Below, one piece after another: positions 44,311 to 53,401 of a stretch of 64,000 nt of DNA. Below the pieces are notes generated by a model. The model did not search any database. It was not told the DNA's origin and saw only the letters and a list, made by a program, of their open reading frames with translations. Source of the DNA: JBCAWW01 sp039024315 (GTDB lineage: Bacteria; Bacteroidota; Bacteroidia; J057); the NCBI GenBank assembly GCA_039024315.1, contig JBCCQN010000002.1, positions 129,688-193,687 on the forward strand, given 5' to 3'. Each line of letters begins with the position of its first letter. Positions within the stretch are counted from its first letter, which is position 1. The position numbers and the translations under genes are program-made.

Positions 44311-45393
44311 ATGCGCACCACTAAAGCTGTCTTTTTTTCGCTTTTCCTTTTGCCTTTATTTCTACAATCCCAGGTGGATGGACGCTTTCCCAAGCCTAGT
44401 CGAGCAATCGGTTATTTGGAGTTTCTATCGGTTGACATTGCTTCGCAAAACGCTGCTCTCGGTAATGCCGGAGTAGCTAATCCAGAAGGGGGTTTTTTGA
44501 CTAATCCTGCCCTTCTCGCTAATCAACAAGATCTATTTTCCGTAAGCGTAAACTATAGTCCTTGGCTTAGAGCCTTGGGCATCCCATCTCTCCATTTTGC
44601 CGCCTTCCAAGCTGGATTAAAACTCTCCGAAAAGCATGCCATAGGCCTTAATTATCAACAGTTTAGCAGCCTTGATCCTTTGGATTTTGGTTTTAATTCT
44701 TCCCAACCTTTTTCTCAAATCAGCCCTCGCATTTCATACGCTCAAAATCTTAAAAAAATCAGTTGGGGACTCTCTATTGCCTATGTCCAATCAGGCAACG
44801 AACAAGGCCTCGAGAGACGCGAGAGGAGTCGAGGTATAAGCCTTAGTGGGGGTATCAGCAGCGCTCATCAATTTTGGGGAGCAGATTGGTTATTTGCGGC
44901 CAGCATCAATGATTGGGGGCCTAGTCATTCCGCTAGAGCTATCGCACCTAACCTCCAAGACATTGACTATTTTTTACCGACCACTTTTCGATTAGGCGGG
45001 CAGACAGCCCTAAGCTTAAGCAACACACAATTGAGGATTCTTTACCAAGTCGAACACTTATTGCTAGCCCGTAGCCTAGATTCCATTAGCAGCGGCTGGG
45101 AGGCTCCATTTCGCTCGCTCGGTGATGGACAAGAATGGCGAGAGTGGCAAGGGATGCTGGGGATCGAGTGGGCAGAGATAGCCCTTGGCGAACGCTTAGA
45201 TCTGGCGCTACGGCTTGGTTTACGCTATGAATCAGAAGAACAAGGCTCTCGTCAACTAATCACCACCGGCTTGGGTCTCAGGAGCCAGAGATTTAGTCTC
45301 GATGCCTCCTATTGGATCCCACTCCCCCAAAACCATCCTTTACAGAACACCATCACCTTAGGACTAAGCTATTTTTGGCATGATCGTTCATAA
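44311..45393 (+). CDS. PorV/PorQ-family outer-membrane protein (1)
   Basis: 360 residues. Signal peptide MRTTKAVFFSLFLLPLFLQS. The PorV-type opening LSVDIASQNAALGNAGVANP and GGFLTNPALLANQQDLFSVS is followed by alternating strands (KHAIGLNYQQFSS; ISWGLSIAYVQSG) to a C-terminal aromatic segment. PorV (LptO) in T9SS shuttles cargo from the translocon to the attachment complex; PorQ-like paralogues have related roles. It lies 13 bp before a second, clearly homologous gene, so the two are a tandem duplication and probably an operon. Length about that of PorV. Whether this is the main PorV or a paralogue cannot be decided here. Confidence 0.82.
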   Translation: MRTTKAVFFSLFLLPLFLQSQVDGRFPKPSRAIGYLEFLSVDIASQNAALGNAGVANPEGGFLTNPALLANQQDLFSVSVNYSPWLRALGIPSLHFAAFQAGLKLSEKHAIGLNYQQFSSLDPLDFGFNSSQPFSQISPRISYAQNLKKISWGLSIAYVQSGNEQGLERRERSRGISLSGGISSAHQFWGADWLFAASINDWGPSHSARAIAPNLQDIDYFLPTTFRLGGQTALSLSNTQLRILYQVEHLLLARSLDSISSGWEAPFRSLGDGQEWREWQGMLGIEWAEIALGERLDLALRLGLRYESEEQGSRQLITTGLGLRSQRFSLDASYWIPLPQNHPLQNTITLGLSYFWHDRS

Positions 45394-45406
45394 ACTACCC
45401 ACATCC

Positions 45407-46489
45407 ATGAACTACGGCCCAAGGATCTTTTTGCTGGTTCTGACTTTGCTTCCCTTTATGCTTTGGGCTCAGGTAGATGGGCGAGCAAGTGCTGGTAAAG
45501 CTCAGGGCAATCTATCATTCTTGAGTATCGATCTTGCTCCGCAAAACGCTGCCCTAGGTACTAGCGGGGTCGTAAATCCGGCGGGGGGATTTCTCCAAAA
45601 CCCTGCTTTGTTGAGCCATCGCAAGGATAAATTTAGCGCTCGGCTGTCTTACAGCGATTGGATGCCCCAAGTCGGTATTGTAGGATTACATTATGCGGCT
45701 GGAGATCTCAGCCTTCGCTTAAACGAAAAACATGCTATCGGCCTGAGCTATCAGCATTATATCTCTAATCTAACCCAATGGTTTTTTGAACCAGTGGCCC
45801 CCTTTGATCAATTTAGCCCTCGTCTTTATTATGCACAATCCGGTCAAAGCGTAGCTTGGGGCATGTCTCTCGGATATGTCGAAGCAGGGCATGACAATGA
45901 TGGGATACTCGAAAAAAGTCGTGGCCTTAGTCTTAGTGCTGGCTTCACCTATTATCTTAATCTTGGGGGGCGAGACTGGCTACTGGCCGCTAGTATCAGC
46001 GATTATGGTCCTAAACAACTCCAGCGAGCAGTAGTGCCCAATTTAGGTGAGCGTTATAACTACCTCCCCACTACCCTACGCCTAGGGGCAAGTACTAGCT
46101 TTAGCCTCCGTCGCGCCAAACTCAATCTTTTCACTCAATTAGAACAGTTACTCCTACCCCAAGACCTACGAGCCATAAATAGTGGCCTAGCGGCTCCTTT
46201 TCTATCTATTCACCAAAACAATTGGGGCCAGAACTGGCAGAAGTGGCAACTAAAGCTTGGCTTAGAATGGGCAGAAATCGCTCTAGGTAAACGGCTAAAC
46301 CTCAACCTTCGCACAGGTTACTGGTATGAACACCCTACCCAAGGGAGTCGACACCTGATTACCGCTGGATGGGGTTTGAAAACCCGAAGCTTTAGTTTTG
46401 ACACTTCTTATTGGACCACCCTCAACAGCAGGACCTCCATTTATCATACGCTAATCTTTGGCCTTGGCTTATATCTAAACCCCACCTAA
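45407..46489 (+). CDS. PorV/PorQ-family outer-membrane protein (2), tandem paralogue
   Basis: 360 residues from ATG 45407 (MNYGPRIFLLVLTLLPFMLW, cleavage near WAQ); the frame opens earlier at 45380 inside the first gene. It parallels the upstream protein along its whole length: QVDGR start, LSIDLAPQNAALGTSGVVNP, GGFLQNPALLSHRKDKFS, EKHAIGLSYQHY, YNYLPTTLRLGASTSFSL, WQKWQLKLGLEWAEIALGKR, QGSRHLITAGWGLKTRSFSF. Same length and same order of motifs show a tandem duplication followed by strong divergence. Likely outer-membrane barrel connected to T9SS, perhaps with a different cargo class. Confidence 0.82.
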   Translation: MNYGPRIFLLVLTLLPFMLWAQVDGRASAGKAQGNLSFLSIDLAPQNAALGTSGVVNPAGGFLQNPALLSHRKDKFSARLSYSDWMPQVGIVGLHYAAGDLSLRLNEKHAIGLSYQHYISNLTQWFFEPVAPFDQFSPRLYYAQSGQSVAWGMSLGYVEAGHDNDGILEKSRGLSLSAGFTYYLNLGGRDWLLAASISDYGPKQLQRAVVPNLGERYNYLPTTLRLGASTSFSLRRAKLNLFTQLEQLLLPQDLRAINSGLAAPFLSIHQNNWGQNWQKWQLKLGLEWAEIALGKRLNLNLRTGYWYEHPTQGSRHLITAGWGLKTRSFSFDTSYWTTLNSRTSIYHTLIFGLGLYLNPT

Positions 46490-46534
46490 GCAAATAAATG
46501 CCTAAGTTTGCGCTGCAAAAAATTGCATCTCAAA

Positions 46535-47959
46535 ATGGGTCGAAGACGATTTAAGCCTTACGAGCTAACTTTAGATATTATAGATGCTGCCACAGATGGA
46601 CGGGCAGTAGCCAAAGAGGATGAAAAAGTCATCTTTGTCGAAGACGCAGTGCCTGGTGACAAAGCTTTGGTTAAGGTTTTTCGTAAGCAGAAAGGGATAT
46701 TTATTGGCAAGGTGACAGAAGTGATTGAACCTTCGCCAGATCGGGTAGATCCTGCTTGCCAGCATTTTGACGTCTGCGGGGGTTGTAAATGGCAAAATAT
46801 GAGTTATGAAGCTCAGGCTGCCGCCAAGCAAAAGCAAGTGGTAGAAGCCATTCAACGCATTGGCAAAGTGCCCATTGCCGAAATCATGCCCATCTTAGCC
46901 AATGAGACCGCTTATGGCTATCGCAATAAACTGGAGTTTTCTTTTAGCGATAAAGCTTGGCTCAGTAAAGAAGATATGCACCGAGAGGACATTGACCAGC
47001 GTAGTTTGGGTTATCATGTCCCTCGAATCTTTGATAAGGTCATTCAGATCGAAGAGTGCCTCTTACAAAAGCCTATCATCAACGATATCCGCAATGAGTT
47101 GGTTCGATACGCACGGGAGCACGATTACCCCTTTTACAATATGAAGTCTCATGAGGGCTTCCTCCGCAACTTAGCGTTCCGTACGACGGAGGCAAATAAC
47201 GAATTAATGCTGATCTTGATCGTGGCAGATGATCGCTTAGATTTGATAGATCCTTTGTTTAGCCACCTTGTGGAACGCTTCCCTCAAGTCACCAATTGGG
47301 TTTGGATCGTCAATCAAAAGAAAAATAATTCCTATACCGATCTAGCTTACCGTCTTTGGCGAGGCGAACCTTTTATCACCGAAAAACTAGGACAATACTC
47401 TTTCCGCATTAGTCCGGTATCCTTTTTTCAGACCAATCCCCGCCAAGCGGAACGCTTATATGGGGTCGTCAAAGAATTTTTTGAAGAGACCTTACCGGAG
47501 GGCCAAAGTCAGCAGCCAGTGCTTTATGATTTGTACTCTGGTACGGGCAGTATTGGCATTTTCGTCTCTAAATTAGCCAAAAAGGTAGTGGGTATCGAAT
47601 ATGTCGAAGATGCGATCAGGGACGCTCGTGTCAATGTTGAGCTCAATGAGCTGCTCAATTTCTCGTTCTACGCAGGAGACATGAAAAAAATCCTCACCGA
47701 CGAACTCGTCTCTCGGGAAGGTAGTCCTAATGTCATCATTGCCGACCCTCCGAGAGCGGGGATGGATCCTAAGGTAGTACAACAAATCATCAAGGTCGCT
47801 CCAGAATATCTCATCTACGTTAGCTGCAAGCCCGCTACGCAGGCTCGAGACATTCAATTAATGGCGGCCCACTATGATTTACTCAAAATCCGACCAGTAG
47901 ATATGTTTCCTCAGACGGCGCATGTCGAAAACGTAGCCTTGCTGAAACGAAAAGCGTAA
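46535..47959 (+). CDS. rlmD: 23S rRNA (uracil-5-)-methyltransferase RlmD family
   Basis: 474 residues from ATG 46535 (MGRRRFKPYELTLDI); the upstream start at 46508 is less likely. TRAM domain residues 5-65, then the [4Fe-4S] cysteines C75, C81, C84 (CQHFDVCGGCKWQ) with a fourth near 177 (EECLLQKP). The methyltransferase half has the SAM motif YDLYSGTGSIGIFVSK near 338, motif IV IIADPPRAGMD near 408 and catalytic Cys in YVSCKPATQARD near 435. It makes m5U in 23S rRNA. It follows the PorV pair by 46 bp but is functionally unrelated; a terminator closes the unit. Confidence 0.93.
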   Translation: MGRRRFKPYELTLDIIDAATDGRAVAKEDEKVIFVEDAVPGDKALVKVFRKQKGIFIGKVTEVIEPSPDRVDPACQHFDVCGGCKWQNMSYEAQAAAKQKQVVEAIQRIGKVPIAEIMPILANETAYGYRNKLEFSFSDKAWLSKEDMHREDIDQRSLGYHVPRIFDKVIQIEECLLQKPIINDIRNELVRYAREHDYPFYNMKSHEGFLRNLAFRTTEANNELMLILIVADDRLDLIDPLFSHLVERFPQVTNWVWIVNQKKNNSYTDLAYRLWRGEPFITEKLGQYSFRISPVSFFQTNPRQAERLYGVVKEFFEETLPEGQSQQPVLYDLYSGTGSIGIFVSKLAKKVVGIEYVEDAIRDARVNVELNELLNFSFYAGDMKKILTDELVSREGSPNVIIADPPRAGMDPKVVQQIIKVAPEYLIYVSCKPATQARDIQLMAAHYDLLKIRPVDMFPQTAHVENVALLKRKA

Positions 47960-47963
47960 AAAA

Positions 47964-47996
47964 GGCTGGCCTCATTTGAAGCCAGCCGATTTTCTA
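47964..47996. terminator. Bidirectional terminator between rlmD and the nidogen-like gene
   Basis: GGCTGGC (47964-47970) pairs with GCCAGCC (47981-47987), loop of 10. On the plus strand GATTTTCT follows; on the minus strand a run of seven T follows. It serves both convergent genes. Confidence 0.85.
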
Positions 47997-48008
47997 TAAA
48001 AGGGAGCG

Positions 48009-49928
48009 CTATTCCTTGATTAGATTCATATGCACGACTTCTTGGCCATCGGTAAGTGATATGACGTACATCGCGGCACTCAGACGAGGCAGATTTAAGC
48101 TGAATTGATTTTCACCCGCTTGTCCGTCTTGGCTTCCGTTTAAGATCATCCGACCAGCCATGTCTAGGAGTTTGTACTCGATGGTCTGATTGGTCGATAA
48201 CGAGTAGCGAATATTTAATTGCGCTTGCAGCGGGTTTGGCCCTACTCCCACCAAATTCAAGGCAGTATTTAAACCATCCTGATTGGCTTGCCCAAAGGCA
48301 ACCTTGGCTACGGGAGAGTAGTTTAATTCACCATTGGATTGTACCAGCGTGATACGGTAGTAGTTCGTATCTGCTTGCGCATCATCATCAAAATAGAGGT
48401 ACTCACCGAGCTGATTACGCAAAGGATCTTCCGGATAGATGGTTGTGATTTCTTCATAGACGGCATTATCTGCACCAGCTCTGCGTTCTAACACAAAAAA
48501 CTCCGCACTTTCCATGATATCGGTGCACCAGAGTAACTCAATACCTTTCTCCTGCTCTTTGCCTTTAAGTACAATTTCACCTTTGGCGAAGGTATTTTCG
48601 CCCGAGACCCCATTAAAGGTGATCGTATGATAATCTAAATGGCTAACCGCATTGGCAGTACAGAGATCATCTTGATGATTGCCATAATAGGCATAACCAT
48701 CACGATCAAAAATACCATAATCATCACAAGTGCTACCATCGCCTTGGTTGAGGCCTACCGTAGCGGGGGCGCCGCCAAAGCCAGCATCCCCTCCAGAAGA
48801 TTTGCCAGTAGTCCACTGCATGTCCCCATAAACAAAGAGGATATTGGAGCGCAGGGGTAAAATATATTCACCTACAGCCCGAATTTTACCATTGGTCAAT
48901 ATGACTTGAAAACTATTTCTTTGGTCGCATTCTTCATCTTTGCAGCCAAAAAATGCTACCTCTTCCCAGCGAGCGATAAAATAGGTCCCATTAGGATCTG
49001 CATAATAGCTCAACCTACCTCCCCGAGTCATATCGACATCTGCAAAAAAGGGAGCGATCATTTTGGGGCCGACCAAACAAAAGGCTTCGGGAGTAAAAGC
49101 AGCAAAAGGCTCTGCAAAAGTGAGGTTTCCATTAGCGTTGAGAAAGGCAGTTTGATAGACTTCCCCAAAAAAGTTGAATTCAAAACCCAAATCCACTTCC
49201 TCAAAACAATCATCACAGGCGGCATCTGCATTGAACTTGGCGTATGTAACCGACGCTCCTTGGATATCCTTACCTTGGGGGATCCAAGCCTCAGCCTCAT
49301 ACCAACGCTTAGGACAATCTTCACATTCTCCTGGTACTTCCCCATAATCGCAAATGCCATTGCCACAAGCGTCTGGCAGACCGATAATCTGAAAGTTATC
49401 AATTCCCATGCCCCAACCCCAAGTTTCCCCATCTTCATACTTAAAGCGAAAGCGCACTGATTCGCCGGCAAAAGCCGTAATATCTATCGTAAAATGAGCC
49501 GCTACGTCCTGATTATCGTGGTGTAATTTATGCCAAGCAATCCCGTCCCAAATGTCGATTTGGTAATTCCCTTTGCCACTATACTCTTGAAAGTTGAAAT
49601 CAAATTCCAATTGCAAAAAGGCGGGAAAAGCTGACAAATCGTAGGCAGAAGTGATTAGCTCACCAGAGCCAATCTTATCGTTTCGTTCATCATTTAAGTA
49701 TAGCCAATTATTTTCACCTGGATTGGGATAGAAACCGATGGGGTTTGCATCTACCGTCCAAGTATCTCCGTCCCGAGCCGTAGGTAGTTCCCAATCTTCT
49801 GGCATATTATCTTCGAAAGATTCAGATACCAATAATACAGATTCATTGACGGGACAATCTGCCCATAGGGTCGAGATACAGAGACTGAGGATACACGTAA
49901 GACAGGAGATGGTAATTTTGTGTTTCAT
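48009..49928 (-). CDS. Exported nidogen-like protein with T9SS sorting domain
   Basis: 639 residues from ATG 49928. Signal peptide MKHKITISCLTCILSLCIST. Residues 30-185 are a MAM/jelly-roll-like domain (SESFEDNMPEDWELPTARDG; WDGIAWHKLHHDN; WGWGMGIDNFQIIG). A short Cys-rich linker (CGNGICDYGEVPGECEDCP) follows, then a nidogen-like (NIDO) domain near 225-440 (DLGFEFNFFGEVYQTAFLNA; KMIAPFFADVDMTRGGRLSY). The C-terminus (VGVGPNPLQAQLNIRYSLST, LLDMAGRMIL, LSAAMYVISL, HMNLIKE) is a type A T9SS sorting domain. It is a large surface or secreted adhesin-like protein, likely calcium- or glycan-binding, but the ligand is unknown. Confidence 0.87.
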   Translation of the reverse strand: MKHKITISCLTCILSLCISTLWADCPVNESVLLVSESFEDNMPEDWELPTARDGDTWTVDANPIGFYPNPGENNWLYLNDERNDKIGSGELITSAYDLSAFPAFLQLEFDFNFQEYSGKGNYQIDIWDGIAWHKLHHDNQDVAAHFTIDITAFAGESVRFRFKYEDGETWGWGMGIDNFQIIGLPDACGNGICDYGEVPGECEDCPKRWYEAEAWIPQGKDIQGASVTYAKFNADAACDDCFEEVDLGFEFNFFGEVYQTAFLNANGNLTFAEPFAAFTPEAFCLVGPKMIAPFFADVDMTRGGRLSYYADPNGTYFIARWEEVAFFGCKDEECDQRNSFQVILTNGKIRAVGEYILPLRSNILFVYGDMQWTTGKSSGGDAGFGGAPATVGLNQGDGSTCDDYGIFDRDGYAYYGNHQDDLCTANAVSHLDYHTITFNGVSGENTFAKGEIVLKGKEQEKGIELLWCTDIMESAEFFVLERRAGADNAVYEEITTIYPEDPLRNQLGEYLYFDDDAQADTNYYRITLVQSNGELNYSPVAKVAFGQANQDGLNTALNLVGVGPNPLQAQLNIRYSLSTNQTIEYKLLDMAGRMILNGSQDGQAGENQFSLNLPRLSAAMYVISLTDGQEVVHMNLIKE

Positions 49929-49963
49929 CAACTATGTTTTGAAAGAGAAAGGGAATTAAGTAC

Positions 49964-50040
49964 TTAGACAATAGTATTTAGTATTAAGACTTATTTTCTC
50001 AATACTCCCGAAAGCTTTCGGGATACTTTCTACTCTGTAC
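49964..50040. repeat. Family B intergenic repeat with 18-bp palindrome
   Basis: TCCCGAAAGCTTTCGGGA at 50006-50023 flanked by acttagacaatagtatttag and tactttctactctgtact. It fills most of the gap between the nidogen-like gene and the small membrane protein gene. Confidence 0.72.
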
Positions 50041-50553
50041 TTAAAGAGCATCTACAGCAAGTTTGTCTTCAATCGATTTTTGTTTTTCTAACCAAAGGGC
50101 CTGATCAAAAGCCGGATCATCACTATGGAGTTTTCGTTTTAATTGGATGTCTTCTAGGGCCTTGAGAAGCGCCAATTTGGCAGCTGCCTTTTGTCGACGA
50201 GCTACTGCTTCAGAGGACTTATCGAAGGCCAAGGAGGCTTGGACATGGGCAATTTTAGAGATTTCCTTACGTGCTCCTGCTTCTGCCTTAGAGCTAGTTT
50301 GCCTTACTTCGAGAGGGTTTATCTTCACCACGGCAGTCTTGTGTGGACTAGAAGTAGAAGGTCGAGTATCATTTACAGAAAGGAGTAAAGCGGCTAAGGT
50401 AAGAGAGCCAATTAGTCCTGCTCCTAAGCTCCATTTGAGCTTTAGCGAGGTGGAAGTTTGGGTTTTAATGGTAAAGTTTAGTCGATTTAGTGGGGCCATT
50501 AAAAGTGAATTTTTATTTTTCTCTACACAAGCACTAACAAAGTGATTGGGCAT
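50041..50553 (-). CDS. Small single-pass membrane protein of unknown function
   Basis: 170 residues from ATG 50553 (MPNHFVSACVEKNKNSLLMA); an internal ATG at 50499 (MAPLNRLNF) is also possible. One membrane helix near residues 44-62 (WSLGAGLIGSLTLAALLLSV), cytoplasmic N-terminus, then a helical, Lys/Ala-rich C-terminal part (ARRQKAAAKLALLKALEDIQ). The plan resembles anti-sigma-factor-like or energy-coupled linker proteins, but no sigma factor gene is adjacent. A candidate promoter lies upstream with TTTG, 18-bp spacer and TAATTTAC on the minus strand near 50594-50623. Function unknown. Confidence 0.6.
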   Translation of the reverse strand: MPNHFVSACVEKNKNSLLMAPLNRLNFTIKTQTSTSLKLKWSLGAGLIGSLTLAALLLSVNDTRPSTSSPHKTAVVKINPLEVRQTSSKAEAGARKEISKIAHVQASLAFDKSSEAVARRQKAAAKLALLKALEDIQLKRKLHSDDPAFDQALWLEKQKSIEDKLAVDAL

Positions 50554-50640
50554 ACACAATAATAAACACTAAGACCATATTTTGTAAATTACTTTTTATC
50601 GTAATATTACAAACAGATAATTACCAATTCATAAAAATTA

Positions 50641-50755
50641 AGTATTTAGACAATAGTATTCAGTATTAAGACCTAGGAATATTGGACTATATGATTCAGC
50701 AGAACCTTTTTTGTCGGTGCTTTGTACTTTTTACTTTCTACTCTGGACTTAAAGC
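50641..50755. repeat. Family B intergenic repeat without palindrome
   Basis: tatttagacaatagtattca, gtattaagacctagg, tattggactatatgattcag and a T-rich end with tactttctactctggactt. Shares its word order with 39520-39632 and, in degenerate form, 1163-1270. Confidence 0.65.
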
Positions 50756-52248
50756 TCCCTGATTATATCGGAGGCAATGAGGGCGGCTTGAGAATTGGCT
50801 TGCGCGGCTAGATCACCAGCAAGGCCATGGTGATAAACCCCCAAAGCGGCAGCGCTTAGACTAGGATAAGACTGGGCTAAGTAGCTGGCGATAATCCCCG
50901 TCAAAACATCGCCGCTACCGGCGGTAGCCATTCCTGCATTGCCAGTGGGATTGACATAAGTGCGGCCATCGGGATGGGCAATGAGACTATATTTACCTTT
51001 GAGGACTACGCATGCACCAGATTCTCGGGCTAGTCTCTCGGTAGTTTCTAAGCGATATTGGTTGACCGCCACTACCTTACTGAGGCGCCGCATCTCCCCA
51101 GGATGTGGGGTCAAAACGCAGTTTGAGGGTAGCAGATTTTGCCAATTGGGAAGCTTGGCTAATAGATTGAGAGCATCTGCATCCAAAATTAGTGGGACCT
51201 CAATGAGAGGAAGTAAGGCTTTTAATAGGGCAGCAGTTTCAGACCCAGTGCCCATACCGGGCCCGATGGCAATCGCACTTTTGCCCTGCATCATTTTTTT
51301 TATAACGGGCAAATCGCCCAATTCAAGAGTAGAGCGTTCGGCACTGCCAAGTCCCACACACATGGCCTCTGGTAATCGCGTGAGTAGCGGCTGACGACAT
51401 GGTTCAGGACAAAGTACGGTACACAATCCTACTCCTGAGCGCATACTTGCTTCGGCAGTGAGACAAATAGCCCCGCTCATATTTCGGCTGCCACCGATCA
51501 GCAATACATGTCCAAAGGTACCCTTATGGGAATCACTAGGCCGTTTTTGAGATAAGCGTTCCACGAAGTGATTATCTAAAACGCGCCGCCTGATCTCTAG
51601 TCGGTCTATTACCTGAGGCCAAATCTCTATGTCCAAGTTATGTACCAGCCCACAAGCGTTCGCCGCAGGGGTAACATAATGACAGATCTTAGGTAGTTGA
51701 AAGGTCAGCGTGTGAGAAGCGGCAATTACTGGATTGAGCATATAGCCCGAACTAGCGTTCATTCCACTCGGCAAATCGATTGCTACGCATGCTAAATCTT
51801 GGGTCCGAAAAAAGGCAATCATTTCAGCGATATTACCCCTCAATTCGGCATTGATGCCTGTGCCGAGAAGGGCATCAATGAGGAGCGGCTGGTTTGCACA
51901 ATATGATTCAGCCTCTTCTGGGTCCCATTTTTTGATAGGGATCGGCAATTGCCGAACGATTTGATAGTTTATGCCAGCATCTCCATCGAAGCGTTCCCCA
52001 GAATGGGAAAACAACAATACGACCTCTTTGCCTGCTAAGTACAGCCGTCTGGCAATGGCTAAACCATCCCCACCATTATTGCCGGGGCCACAGAGGATCA
52101 AAAACGATCCTTGCTCGGGATAAAGTCGTAAAATTTGCTCGGTGGCGAGACGTCCGGCCGTTTCCATCAGCAAAATGCCAGGAAATTGAAACTGCTCAAT
52201 CATTATCTGATCGGCACGTCGAATCTGATCAGCATCGGCCAGTAACAT
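50749..52248 (-). CDS. Bifunctional NAD(P)HX epimerase / ADP-dependent dehydratase
   Basis: 499 residues, the normal length of the fused enzyme. It repairs hydrated NAD(P)H. The N-terminal YjeF_N epimerase domain (residues 1-215) has RRADQIMIEQFQFPGILLME and LCGPGNNGGDGLAIARRLY; the C-terminal ribokinase-like dehydratase domain (from about 230) has GHVLLIGGSRNMSGAICLTA, VLTPHPGEMRRL near 377 and NAGMATAGSGDVLTGII near 443. It starts 9 bp after the stop of a small membrane protein gene on the same strand, so it is the last gene of an operon with two unknown genes. Confidence 0.95.
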   Translation of the reverse strand: MLLADADQIRRADQIMIEQFQFPGILLMETAGRLATEQILRLYPEQGSFLILCGPGNNGGDGLAIARRLYLAGKEVVLLFSHSGERFDGDAGINYQIVRQLPIPIKKWDPEEAESYCANQPLLIDALLGTGINAELRGNIAEMIAFFRTQDLACVAIDLPSGMNASSGYMLNPVIAASHTLTFQLPKICHYVTPAANACGLVHNLDIEIWPQVIDRLEIRRRVLDNHFVERLSQKRPSDSHKGTFGHVLLIGGSRNMSGAICLTAEASMRSGVGLCTVLCPEPCRQPLLTRLPEAMCVGLGSAERSTLELGDLPVIKKMMQGKSAIAIGPGMGTGSETAALLKALLPLIEVPLILDADALNLLAKLPNWQNLLPSNCVLTPHPGEMRRLSKVVAVNQYRLETTERLARESGACVVLKGKYSLIAHPDGRTYVNPTGNAGMATAGSGDVLTGIIASYLAQSYPSLSAAALGVYHHGLAGDLAAQANSQAALIASDIIREL

Positions 52249-52257
52249 CAGGGTAAA

Positions 52258-52746
52258 TTATTCTTGCAATAGCCCTTCGTCGCGCATCATCCAATAAGCA
52301 GATTGGGCGACGGACTGACCATTTTGCATGAGTGAAGGTAATAAGATCTCGCGTAGATAAAGACGCTTTTTGGGGCGAAAATGAATGATAAATTTGGCTC
52401 TTGAGACGCCCTTAACCGCTTCAAGATATTCGACCTTCTCTATTGCTGAGCGAGGGATATTGAGAGAGAAGGCGTACTGCCGGCGTTGAAATAAGGCGAC
52501 CAAAGTAATCCCGCTAAAGACCGCAAAAAAGAGCGCGAGAAAGTAATTTTCGATAATTATCGCAGTCAGCGTCAAAAGGGCAAAAAGAATGGTCAGCATG
52601 AGATATAGAAGCCCTTCCCCCCGCCAACCACGGCGAGAAAGCCAGCGCAAAACCGCTCCAGACAAGCCTTTGTATTGAAGCTCGATCCGGTCAGAGAAAA
52701 TTTGACAATAACCGTTTTTGATGTCGAAGGAGCGAGTGCGGACCAT
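52258..52746 (-). CDS. Membrane protein of unknown function, two helices
   Basis: 162 residues. A central hydrophobic hairpin (GLLYLMLTILFALLTLTAII; YFLALFFAVFSGITLVALF) lies between two mixed domains; the plan resembles PH-like (bPH) membrane proteins with strands such as YAFSLNIPRSAIEKVEYLEA and RAKFIIHFRPKKRLYL. It sits 6 bp after a lipoprotein gene and 9 bp before the NAD(P)HX repair gene, in one operon. No catalytic residues visible; function unknown. Confidence 0.65.
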   Translation of the reverse strand: MVRTRSFDIKNGYCQIFSDRIELQYKGLSGAVLRWLSRRGWRGEGLLYLMLTILFALLTLTAIIIENYFLALFFAVFSGITLVALFQRRQYAFSLNIPRSAIEKVEYLEAVKGVSRAKFIIHFRPKKRLYLREILLPSLMQNGQSVAQSAYWMMRDEGLLQE

Positions 52747-52752
52747 AGAAAA

Positions 52753-53364
52753 TTACTTAGTGGCAGCTTCGGGAGCAGATACACGGGACATATAATAGTC
52801 AATCAAGCCTTGCTCACGATAAAGCTTACGGCGCACTTTGAATTTATCCTCTTTAGGGACGATGTCCCATAAGCGGCTCGGCCAATCTTCTACTAGACCA
52901 TAATCCCATTGGGTCTCAATATAAATTTGATCGGTAGGCAGTTTTTCGAAGTCCCCTGTGTAGGTAGTCTTTATCTTTTTACCCTTTTCGTCTTTACTTT
53001 CAATGACGAGGTCCTGAATGTTGAGTTTTTCCTCCTTGAGAGCTTGGTTGCCGTAAATATCAGACCACACATAATACTGCGCCTTAGCGAGATTGATCAG
53101 GCCTCCTTTTTTGACCTCGAAGGTAGTGGATTCTAATTCTTTATCATCTGCCTGATCTATTATGGTGATTTTATGAAAACCGGGCTCCAATTTTAGAGCC
53201 ACATGACCTCCGGGATTCATGCGATAGGTAAGTTCGTCCAGACTGACGATGAGGGTAGATTCACTATCATTGTCGAGATCGATATTGGTTTGTTCGGCAA
53301 ACTCATCACAGGCCGCTAGGGCAAAGAGGCAAATTAGGCTTAAGAGCAATCGTAAAATGTGCAT
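52753..53364 (-). CDS. Lipoprotein of unknown function
   Basis: 203 residues with lipoprotein signal MHILRLLLSLICLFALAAC. The first 90 mature residues form a beta-sandwich-like domain (LIVSLDELTYRMNPGGHVAL; HKITIIDQADDKELESTTFE) reminiscent of small carboxypeptidase-regulatory/PEGA-like modules; the C-terminal half has LPTDQIYIETQWDYGLVEDW and a helix. It is 37 bp downstream of the eCIS ATPase gene and could be on the same transcript, but it has no known eCIS role. Function unknown. Confidence 0.65.
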   Translation of the reverse strand: MHILRLLLSLICLFALAACDEFAEQTNIDLDNDSESTLIVSLDELTYRMNPGGHVALKLEPGFHKITIIDQADDKELESTTFEVKKGGLINLAKAQYYVWSDIYGNQALKEEKLNIQDLVIESKDEKGKKIKTTYTGDFEKLPTDQIYIETQWDYGLVEDWPSRLWDIVPKEDKFKVRRKLYREQGLIDYYMSRVSAPEAATK

Positions 53365-53401
53365 GGCTTAAAAATCAGACGTTTTGGGGAGATACGCAAA
53401 T

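Noticed and set aside
49058..49471. 137-codon minus-strand frame within the nidogen-like gene
   Set aside because: Shifted frame of a gene with clear domains; no support.
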